Under the pieces are notes generated by a model that saw only the letters and a program-made list of their open reading frames with translations, had not been told where the DNA came from and did no database searches. A DNA stretch of 64,000 bases from Virgibacillus litoralis (GTDB taxonomy: Bacteria > Bacillota > Bacilli > Bacillales > Amphibacillaceae), in the NCBI RefSeq assembly GCF_017873675.1, contig NZ_JAGGKK010000002.1:124001-188000 (forward strand), written 5' to 3'. Made by a program: the position numbers and the translations under genes. Shown one piece after another: positions 57,157-64,000 of this stretch. The number at the start of each line of letters is the position of its first letter. Position 1 is the stretch's first letter.

Positions 57157-59583
57157 TTATGACCTTACATAGGCATTAAATTTATTATTAACCGTACCGA
57201 CAATTTCCTGATAGGACTGTTCAACCTCATCATCTTTCAATGTCTTTTCCTTATCTTGATAAAGTAAGCTATATGCGATTGATTTTTTGCCTTCTGGTAA
57301 GTTTTCACCCTTGTAAACATCAAACACTTGAACATTCTTAACTACTGGCAAGCCAGTTTCTTCTATCGTTTGTTTAATATCACCTGCTTGAACGTCCTCA
57401 TCGACAATAAATGCAATATCTCTGGAAACAGATGGATACTTTGGAATTTGACTATATCCTGGTGTGTTTTTATAAACAGCTAATACTGCTTCCATATCAA
57501 CATCAAAAACATAAGTCTCTTTAATGTCCATTGACTTCTCAAGCTTCGGATGCACTTGGCCGATAAATCCAACAACATGGTTATCAATCTTCACTGTTGC
57601 ACACCGCCCTGGGTGCATGTCCTGGAGTTTAGCCTGTTCGAAGGTAACCTGTATATTTAAAAAGTCGAACAGACCCTCCACAATTCCTTTAACTAGATAG
57701 AAATCTACTTGCTTCTTCTCTTGCTGCCATTGATGAGACAGCCATAACCCTGTAACTGCTCCCGCAACACGCAGCTTTTCGTCTGGTTGCTTTGTAAGTG
57801 TTTCTTCATTTGAAACAAAAACATTTCCTAATTCAAAATAAGCTAAATTCTTTTGATCTCGTGCATGATTGTGCGCTAATGTCTCAAGCAACCCCGGTAA
57901 TATACTTAACCTTAAATATTTATGGTCTTCACTCATTGGCATAGCCAGTTGAACTGGATTAAGATTCTGTTCTTGATGCACCGGACTTAATAGCTTATAC
58001 ACATGATCATCACTTGTTAACGAATATGTTATCGTCTCCATCAACCCTGCACTTTGAAGGTAAGCTTTAACATCTCGCTTTAATTGCTGTCTGTTCGTTA
58101 ATCCACCTGCCTGTGATGAACCTTCTGGTAACGTAAATGGAAGGTTATCATATTCGTAAATACGAGCAACTTCCTCAAGCATATCTTCAAAAATCTTAAT
58201 ATCTCCACGACGAGTCGGAATAGTCACAATCAATTGATCATTATCCTGTTCAAATGGGAATTGCAGCTTATTTAAAATCACACCAATTTCTTTTGTACTA
58301 ATTTGAGTTCCAAGACGTTTGTTAACCTCTGCAGTACTAACATCGACTACTTTCTTAGAACGATCCAATTCATCAAAAGAAACAACATCATCCAGAACCG
58401 TTGCACCAGCGTATTTCTCCAGTAAATGACATGCACGAAGACCTGCTTCTTTTACTCGATTAGGATCTACTCCCTTTTCAAAACGAGTGCTTGATTCACT
58501 GCGTAGGCCTGTATCTTTCACTGCTTTTCGAACTGAAGCAGGTGAAAAATATGCTGCTTCAAGCAAGATAGTTGTGGTTTCATTATTAATTTCTGTGCTG
58601 GCTCCACCCATAACACCAGCCATTGCAACAGGAGCTTTTCCATCTGTAATTACTAAATGGTCATCTGATAAGTTTCTTTCTTCCTTATCCAGTGTAATTA
58701 GCTTTTCATTCTGTTCCGCATTTCTTACAACAATTTTTCCGGAATTCAATAAATCGTAATCAAATGCATGCAATGGCTGACCATATTCAAGTAATACATA
58801 GTTGGTAATATCCACTACGTTATTAATAGGACGAATACCTGCTGCCATTAACGCATTACGCATCCACAACGGAGATGGTTTTATTTTTACATCCTTAACG
58901 ACAAATGCACCGTAATATGGATTTAACTCCGGATCAGCCACTTCAACAGAAACATAATCTTTCGCTTTTTCCTCACTTGTATTTACTGCTTCACTTGGTA
59001 ATGTCACCTCTTTATCGAGTATTGCAGCAACCTCATACGCAACCCCTAACATACTCAGGCAATCGGCACGATTTGGTGTTAAATCAAATTCTAATACGGC
59101 ATCATCTATGTTTAAAAGGGGCGCGACACTTTCACCTATCGATACATCATTTGGAAAAACAAAAATACCTTCCGCAATATCTTTTGGTACGTATTTTTCT
59201 TCAATACCAAGCTCCTGAAGTGAACAAATCATTCCATTTGATTCTACTCCACGCAGTTTAACCTTTTTAATTTTAAAGTTCCCAGGCAGAACCGCACCAG
59301 GCTTAGCTACTGCAACTTTTTGACCTTGCGCAACATTTGGTGCTCCACAGATAATCTGTAATTTCTCATCACCTACATCGACCTGGCAAAGATTCAATTT
59401 ATCAGCATTGGGATGTTTTTCACATGATTCAATATTACCAACTACAACACCTTGACTTTTTTCCGCAATATATTCAATACCATCTACTTCAATACCAGTT
59501 TTCGTAATTTTTTCAGCAAGCTCTTCAGGTGAGATGTTTTCTATATCTACATAATTCTTTAACCAGTTTAGTGATACTAGCAT
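57157..59583 (-). CDS. pheT: Phenylalanyl-tRNA synthetase beta subunit
   Basis: With PheS charges tRNA-Phe. The 808-residue protein has an N-terminal tRNA-binding (OB) domain (VGNIESCEKHPNADKLNLCQVDVG, about 47-70), B3/B4 editing domain, B5 domain and the C-terminal FDX-ACB domain (YPSVSRDIAFIVDEDV). ATG 59583 overlaps the pheS stop by one base, so translation is coupled. Transcription is under the T-box upstream of pheS. Confidence 0.97.
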   Translation of the reverse strand: MLVSLNWLKNYVDIENISPEELAEKITKTGIEVDGIEYIAEKSQGVVVGNIESCEKHPNADKLNLCQVDVGDEKLQIICGAPNVAQGQKVAVAKPGAVLPGNFKIKKVKLRGVESNGMICSLQELGIEEKYVPKDIAEGIFVFPNDVSIGESVAPLLNIDDAVLEFDLTPNRADCLSMLGVAYEVAAILDKEVTLPSEAVNTSEEKAKDYVSVEVADPELNPYYGAFVVKDVKIKPSPLWMRNALMAAGIRPINNVVDITNYVLLEYGQPLHAFDYDLLNSGKIVVRNAEQNEKLITLDKEERNLSDDHLVITDGKAPVAMAGVMGGASTEINNETTTILLEAAYFSPASVRKAVKDTGLRSESSTRFEKGVDPNRVKEAGLRACHLLEKYAGATVLDDVVSFDELDRSKKVVDVSTAEVNKRLGTQISTKEIGVILNKLQFPFEQDNDQLIVTIPTRRGDIKIFEDMLEEVARIYEYDNLPFTLPEGSSQAGGLTNRQQLKRDVKAYLQSAGLMETITYSLTSDDHVYKLLSPVHQEQNLNPVQLAMPMSEDHKYLRLSILPGLLETLAHNHARDQKNLAYFELGNVFVSNEETLTKQPDEKLRVAGAVTGLWLSHQWQQEKKQVDFYLVKGIVEGLFDFLNIQVTFEQAKLQDMHPGRCATVKIDNHVVGFIGQVHPKLEKSMDIKETYVFDVDMEAVLAVYKNTPGYSQIPKYPSVSRDIAFIVDEDVQAGDIKQTIEETGLPVVKNVQVFDVYKGENLPEGKKSIAYSLLYQDKEKTLKDDEVEQSYQEIVGTVNNKFNAYVRS

Positions 59584-60632
59584 TACAAGGTACCTCCTTT
59601 TGCATGGTGATATTGTTTTAGAAATCGTACATCATTTGTATAGAAATTACGGATATCATCAATGCCATATTTCAGCATAGCTATCCTTTCTGGCCCCATT
59701 CCAAATGCAAAGCCAGTATATTCTTCAGAATCATATCCGGCCATTTCCAACACTCTTGGATGGACCATGCCACCACCTAAAATTTCTATCCAGCCTGACT
59801 TTTTACAAACCGAACAGCCAGATCCGTTACAGACTTTACATGAAATATCCATTTCAACAGATGGTTCAGTAAACGGGAAGAAGCTTGGACGCAGCCGTGT
59901 TTTCCGATCATCGCCGAACATTTTCTTAGCAAATTTGTCTAATATTCCCTTCAAATCACTCATACGGACATTTTTATCCACATACAGTCCTTCAATTTGG
60001 GTGAACTGGTGTGAGTGTGTTGCGTCATCCGTATCACGACGATATACTTTTCCGGGACAAATCATTTTAACAGTTTGATCACCATTGAACTGTCGCATTG
60101 TTCGTGCTTGAACAGGTGATGTATGGGTTCGAAGCAATAATTCATTCGTGATATAAAAAGTATCCTGCATATCACGCGCTGGATGACCTTTAGGAAGATT
60201 TAGCGCTTCGAAATTATAATAATCTGTTTCAACTTCCGGCCCTTCTCTTACCTCAAAACCCATTCCAATAAATAAATCCTCAATCTCTTCTACAATTTGC
60301 GTTAATAAATGGGGTCCTCCGACTTGAACTGGACGTCCCGGTAATGTCACATCAAGTGCTTCTTGCTGAAGTTTCTCATCTAATGCAGCTTCCTCCAGAA
60401 TCTCACTCTTTTGCTCAATTTCATTAGTAATAGCTTCACGTACTTGGTTGGCAATTTCACCAACAACCGGTCGTTCTTCTTTTGAAAGTTTTCCCATACC
60501 TCGCAGGACAGACGTTAAAGACCCTTTTTTCCCTAGATAAGTTACTTTAATATCCTGGAGTTCTTTTAAATTATTTGCTTGTTTAACATTATCCAATGCT
60601 TCAGCCTGAATAGCCTCCAATTGCTCTTTCAT
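59583..60632 (-). CDS. pheS: Phenylalanyl-tRNA synthetase alpha subunit
   Basis: The catalytic subunit. The 349-residue class II synthetase has an N-terminal coiled coil (about 1-90), motif 2 region [20 protein letters not shown] (about 197-216) and motif 3 [14 protein letters not shown] (about 311-324). [14 protein letters not shown] cysteine cluster near 270 is seen in Bacillus-type PheS. GGAGG precedes the ATG. Confidence 0.97.
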   Translation of the reverse strand: MKEQLEAIQAEALDNVKQANNLKELQDIKVTYLGKKGSLTSVLRGMGKLSKEERPVVGEIANQVREAITNEIEQKSEILEEAALDEKLQQEALDVTLPGRPVQVGGPHLLTQIVEEIEDLFIGMGFEVREGPEVETDYYNFEALNLPKGHPARDMQDTFYITNELLLRTHTSPVQARTMRQFNGDQTVKMICPGKVYRRDTDDATHSHQFTQIEGLYVDKNVRMSDLKGILDKFAKKMFGDDRKTRLRPSFFPFTEPSVEMDISCKVCNGSGCSVCKKSGWIEILGGGMVHPRVLEMAGYDSEEYTGFAFGMGPERIAMLKYGIDDIRNFYTNDVRFLKQYHHAKGGTL

Positions 60633-60660
60633 ACTTTATTCCTCCTTCAACACTTTTTGA

Positions 60661-60924
60661 ATACAAAAAAGCCCCATCCCAAAAAAGGGACGAGGCTATA
60701 GTTTCGCGGTACCACCCTTGTTGACACATTAATGCATCCAACTTAATCTTGATAACGGATTTTTCATCCGGTACACCTTTACTTGATTAATCAAGGTCCC
60801 GAGTGCCAGCTCCAGAGTGAAGTGTAACAATTATCACAGTAGAAATGCTTTCAGTCCAGGACATTTCTTCCCTTTTACCGCTAACTAACCATTACGAACT
60901 CTATCTTAGCTTTTATGTTAAATT
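60661..60924 (-). promoter_or_regulatory. T-box leader of pheST
   Basis: The minus strand has the conserved AAGGGTGGTACCGCG T-box bases, then a terminator stem GCCTCGTCCC (60688-60697) / GGGATGGGGC (60671-60680) followed by TTTTTT. A TTC at the complement of 60819-60821 is a reasonable phenylalanine specifier, though its place in Stem I was not folded. Confidence 0.9.
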
Positions 60925-60930
60925 TATTTA

Positions 60931-60959
60931 ATTATAATGAACATCTAGATAATATGCAA
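60931..60959 (-). promoter_or_regulatory. SigA promoter of pheST
   Basis: On the minus strand TTGCAT (60954-60959) and TATAAT (60931-60936) are 17 bases apart, placing the start near 60924 at the head of the T-box leader. Confidence 0.75.
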
Positions 60960-60962
60960 CTT

Positions 60963-61700
60963 CTACTTACTAATATAATACATTAATATACCTGCTGCAA
61001 CACTTACATTTAGTGATTCTGCTTCTCCGTATATTGGAATTTTTACAACCGAATCAGCTAAGTCAACAATTTCACTTTGAATTCCTGCACCTTCATTTCC
61101 AATAATAAGGGCAGTTTTCTCTGGCACTTCAAGTTTATCAAATGGGATTGCATCCGATAATGCAGAAGCCCATACATTAAATCCCTCTGCCTTTAACTGC
61201 GGTATTTTTTCTTTAATATTTACCTGTGAAATTGGCAAATGGAATAATGATCCCTGTGTGGAACGGATAACCTTATCATTATACATATCAACAGTATCAT
61301 CACCCAGAAACACCGCATCAAACCCTGCTGCATCCGCTGTTCTAATGACCGTACCTAAATTACCTGGATCTTGAATTGAATCAATTAATAATAGAGAATT
61401 TCCAATTATTGCTTCTGGTTCTTTCATTTTTATAATCGCAGATACTCCCTGAGGTGTCTTTGTACGAGCAATATGCTGGATGACCTTTTCACCTACAAGG
61501 GTAACCATATAATCATCGAACCAATTTGGATATTGCGTATCTTCTTGAACGATAATTTCGACGATTTCCCATTCACTCTTGTGGGCTTCTTCAACCAAGT
61601 GAAACCCTTCAATAAAAAAAGTTCCTGATTCAGTACGGCCTTTACGTTTATGCAGTTTATTCCATTGTTTTACTTTTTCATTTTGTACCGAAGTAATCAT
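60963..61700 (-). CDS. ysgA: SpoU-family RNA 2'-O-methyltransferase (YsgA-like)
   Basis: A 245-residue SPOUT enzyme that should methylate a ribose in rRNA or tRNA with S-adenosylmethionine. The N-terminal substrate domain is followed by the knotted domain with [21 protein letters not shown] (motif 1, split as QDPGNLGT and VIRTADAAG), IGNEGAGI (motif 2) and [18 protein letters not shown] (motif 3). The target RNA is not known. Located beside pheS and divergent from sspI, as in B. subtilis. Confidence 0.92.
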   Translation of the reverse strand: MITSVQNEKVKQWNKLHKRKGRTESGTFFIEGFHLVEEAHKSEWEIVEIIVQEDTQYPNWFDDYMVTLVGEKVIQHIARTKTPQGVSAIIKMKEPEAIIGNSLLLIDSIQDPGNLGTVIRTADAAGFDAVFLGDDTVDMYNDKVIRSTQGSLFHLPISQVNIKEKIPQLKAEGFNVWASALSDAIPFDKLEVPEKTALIIGNEGAGIQSEIVDLADSVVKIPIYGEAESLNVSVAAGILMYYISK

Positions 61701-61802
61701 AAATTTTTAATTCAACTCCAATATATTTCTGTATTATCATACATATTTTATCCTATACTGGTCAAACTATCTATAGTTAAAATAATTGTGAGAGGTGTTT
61801 TT

Positions 61803-62024
61803 ATGGATTTGAATTTAAGAGAAGCAATATTATCCAATATTGCATCAAATAATCAGGAACAATTAGAAGCAACCATTGTTGATGCAATTCAAGATGGTGA
61901 AGAAAAAATGCTGCCAGGTTTAGGAGTTATTTTTGAATTGATTTGGAATCAATCGAATGATGAAGATAAACAAGAAATGATTGATGCGCTGGAACAAGGG
62001 GTAAAACAAGCTACTACAAGTTAA
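61803..62024 (+). CDS. sspI: Small acid-soluble spore protein I
   Basis: A 73-residue minor SASP of the spore core: [19 protein letters not shown] at the start and [14 protein letters not shown] in the middle match SspI closely. It is acidic and lacks cysteine. ATG 61803 follows GAGAGGTG by 5 bases; longer upstream frames have no ribosome site. B. subtilis sspI is forespore-specific; a CAAACTA box near 61764 is close to a SigG -10 but the -35 is weak. Confidence 0.92.
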   Translation: MDLNLREAILSNIASNNQEQLEATIVDAIQDGEEKMLPGLGVIFELIWNQSNDEDKQEMIDALEQGVKQATTS

Positions 62025-62027
62025 ATC

Positions 62028-62058
62028 AAAACGGATGCAAACAAGCATCCGTTTTTTT
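62028..62058 (+). terminator. Terminator of sspI
   Basis: AAAACGGATGC (62028-62038) pairs with GCATCCGTTTT (62044-62054) and continues into a T-run. Confidence 0.9.
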
Positions 62059-62155
62059 GTTGATTAATAACTACATTTACCTGTTTTTATGGTAAACTTA
62101 TATGAAAATAATACATATATTAAAAGAAGCTTGTACTTAGGGGGAGAGATTATAG

Positions 62156-63733
62156 ATGAGTTCGAAAAAAATTGTAGTTATTTCAATTGTTGCTGTTCTG
62201 TTAATTGGCGGTAGTGTAGCAGCATATGTCCTACTTGATTTATCTGCTAAACAGCAATATTTTTTAGCCGAGAAGAAATCAGTAGAATTTGTTGCAGATA
62301 AAGCAGAAGCACGTTATCAACCGGAAATAACCTGGTATGAACAAAGCGAGGAAAATCCTACTGAGACAGAACTGGAATTTTCTGGTGAGTATAATGATCC
62401 AAATGCTATGAATGGTTTTGGGGGTATGGGGCCAGCGCAATTTATCAATAATGCAACTCTTACCATAACTACTGCCATCGATAAAAGTAAAAAGCATATG
62501 GCATCCGACATAAAAGCAAACATGGGAGCACTTGAAGTTGGGGATATTAATTTTTATCTGACAGAAAATCAGGTTATGCTTGGTTTGCCATTTCTCGAAG
62601 AATTAGTCCAGTTAAACGGTGAAGACTTGGGTAAGTTATTGAAAGAAGTTGATCCAAACACCTTTACCGGAGACGAAAAACTTGATTTCAATGCTTTTTT
62701 TGAAGGGTCAACTGGGGTACTTAGTAAAGAAGACCAAAAATATATTCAAGAAGAATACTTGGAAATGGTATATGATAAATTACCTGATGAAGCTTTTGAA
62801 TTAACGGATGAAACTGTTAACGTTGACTCAAATGCCATTGATTCTCAAAAAATAACCATGCATCTTTCCGAGAAGCAAACAAAAGACCTTCTTTTAACAG
62901 TACTAGAAAAAATGGAAAATGACGAAAGACTAAAAGAGATTATCAGTGAGCAGATTGGTGTTCAACAATTTGGCGCAGGTATTACTTCTTCAAGCATGAC
63001 ACCTGATGTTCAAAATCAAATCGATCAGTTTATCGGAGACTTTGAAACAGAATTAAAGGATGCTCAAGAAAAATTAAAAGAATTTAAAATTCCAGATGGT
63101 GTTCAATCGACGATATGGGTTAAAGACGAGCTTATCGTTAAACGTGACTTTTCTGTAAAACTTGGTCCAACAAATGAGCAGCTTAGCACACTGTCTGTAA
63201 ATGGAACTCAACTTCTAAAGGATGAAAACCAAACCTTCAATTATAATTTTGAAGCGGATAATCAAAATGGTAATTACAACATGATGCTTACAGGTGATTT
63301 GAAAACAACTCCCAATGAAGTCTCTGACTCTATCAAACTTTCATTTGAGGAAACTGAACTATCATATGAAGGCATGGGCACATTAGAGGATGGTAACAGA
63401 AAATTTGAACGTAAATTTTCATTTAGTGATGCAGAGGAAAGTGGTAGTCTAATATGGTCTGGGAATGCTTCCTATAATAATGATCAAATGACATCTGAGC
63501 ACAATTTTTCTGTCGAAGCACCTGATATTGGTCAAGATTTAATTGGTCTTCACATCGAGAAAAATGCAAAATTAATAAATACTGTTGAATTAGATAGCGA
63601 TAAGGAAGTTAAGAATATAGGGAACATGAGTAAGGATGAATTAAATCAATACTTCGAAATGGAAGTAACGCCTCAATTTCAGCAATGGATCTTCGGATTA
63701 ATGGGAACTGGCGGGAATCTAAATGGCTTTTAA
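62156..63733 (+). CDS. Membrane-anchored extracytoplasmic protein of unknown function
   Basis: A 525-residue protein with one N-terminal membrane segment (about residues 5-28, IVVISIVAVLLIGGSVAAYVLL) without a lipobox, then a long acidic, mostly beta-rich domain (about 35-520) expected outside the cell. It recalls the DUF6583 type of Firmicutes surface protein, which I cannot confirm by search. GGGGGAGAG precedes the ATG. It is followed 18 bases later by an ABC-2 permease gene, so it may be part of an export system. Confidence 0.7.
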   Translation: MSSKKIVVISIVAVLLIGGSVAAYVLLDLSAKQQYFLAEKKSVEFVADKAEARYQPEITWYEQSEENPTETELEFSGEYNDPNAMNGFGGMGPAQFINNATLTITTAIDKSKKHMASDIKANMGALEVGDINFYLTENQVMLGLPFLEELVQLNGEDLGKLLKEVDPNTFTGDEKLDFNAFFEGSTGVLSKEDQKYIQEEYLEMVYDKLPDEAFELTDETVNVDSNAIDSQKITMHLSEKQTKDLLLTVLEKMENDERLKEIISEQIGVQQFGAGITSSSMTPDVQNQIDQFIGDFETELKDAQEKLKEFKIPDGVQSTIWVKDELIVKRDFSVKLGPTNEQLSTLSVNGTQLLKDENQTFNYNFEADNQNGNYNMMLTGDLKTTPNEVSDSIKLSFEETELSYEGMGTLEDGNRKFERKFSFSDAEESGSLIWSGNASYNNDQMTSEHNFSVEAPDIGQDLIGLHIEKNAKLINTVELDSDKEVKNIGNMSKDELNQYFEMEVTPQFQQWIFGLMGTGGNLNGF

Positions 63734-63751
63734 TGAATTGGAAGTGGATGT

Positions 63752-64000
63752 ATGCATTTCATAAAACATCTATTTTTATTTACCAATTATAATATTAAGC
63801 AATTGCAGAGGAAGTGGTTAACACTTCCTCTGCTTTTACTGTTTCCTATAATTCTAGTATCATTTATTGCTATCATAGCAGTTTCTGTTTTCACTCCCGA
63901 GGAAAAAGAAACAATCTATGTGGGATTAATCGATTTAGATAAATCAGATGAAACTGAATTGGTTTTGGATTTAATGGAGGAGTCATCTCAATTAGGCAGT
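63752..64000 (+). CDS. ABC-2-type transporter permease, 3' part outside window
   Basis: The frame opens at ATG 63752 and runs to the window edge (83 residues seen). A basic N-terminus (MHFIKHLFLFTNYNIKQLQR) is followed by one strong membrane span (LTLPLLLLFPIILVSFIAII) and an extracytoplasmic segment VYVGLIDLDKSDET-like (here IYVGLIDLDKSDET), the layout of ABC2 membrane 3 / YhgE-NatB-type permeases. The ATPase is expected beyond the edge. Confidence 0.6.
   Translation, partial: MHFIKHLFLFTNYNIKQLQRKWLTLPLLLLFPIILVSFIAIIAVSVFTPEEKETIYVGLIDLDKSDETELVLDLMEESSQLGS

Overview
The window is an AT-rich chromosomal segment from an endospore-forming, aerobic member of the Bacillaceae. Spore genes (spoIIB, spoVID, ysxE, gerM, gerE, sspI), T-box leaders on tRNA-synthetase genes and the local gene order all resemble the folC-hem-lon-clpX-tig / rph-racE-gerE-sdh-uvrC-trxA-etf-fad-mutS2-polX-rnhC-pheTS segment of Bacillus subtilis. 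The AT-richness, the repeats and the differences in gene content suggest an Oceanobacillus/Virgibacillus-type relative; this is inference, because no marker in the window proves the genus. I see no phage, transposase gene, CRISPR array or rRNA.

Left part (1-22.6 kb): truncated spoIIB, a membrane GAF-GGDEF diguanylate cyclase where B. subtilis has comC, folC, a divergent pair of RimK-like ATP-grasp ligases that I cannot assign to a pathway, valS with a valine T-box, a small membrane protein, ysxE, spoVID with a SigE-like promoter, then the haem operon hemA-hemX-hemC-hemD-hemB-hemL (minus strand) with a PerR-like box over its probable promoter. A LiaI/DUF5668-like membrane gene and a polar amino-acid ABC transporter (ATPase, permease, lipoprotein) lie between hemA and engB.

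Middle part (22-37.5 kb): engB-lonA, clpX, tig, ysoA, tRNA-Gly and tRNA-Arg, yfcE-like phosphoesterase, rdgB, rph, gerM, racE/murI, a MarR regulator, a K+/H+-type antiporter with a TrkA-C domain, gerE with a SigK-like promoter, and a thioesterase. No lonB lies between clpX and lonA.

Right part (37.5-64 kb): sdhCAB, yslB, uvrC, trxA, the fatty-acid beta-oxidation cluster lcfA / fadR-fadB-etfB-etfA with a perfect FadR-type operator, yshE and a possible 24-residue membrane microprotein, mutS2, polX, cvpA-like yshB, zapA, rnhC, pheS-pheT with a phenylalanine T-box, ysgA, sspI, and at the edge a lipoprotein-like gene followed by a truncated ABC-2 permease.

The most unusual non-coding material is several GC-rich intergenic repeats. 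Family A (about 170 bp) is at 12.0 and 44.6 kb, with a possible relic at 36.6 kb. Family B is at 12.2, 32.0 and 41.8 kb. A 143-bp element with CTAGTCC/GGACTAG ends lies at 44.4 kb. All sit between convergent or adjacent genes and none carries an open frame. The window is otherwise a largely conventional housekeeping region; the ATP-grasp pair is the best candidate for undescribed biochemistry.
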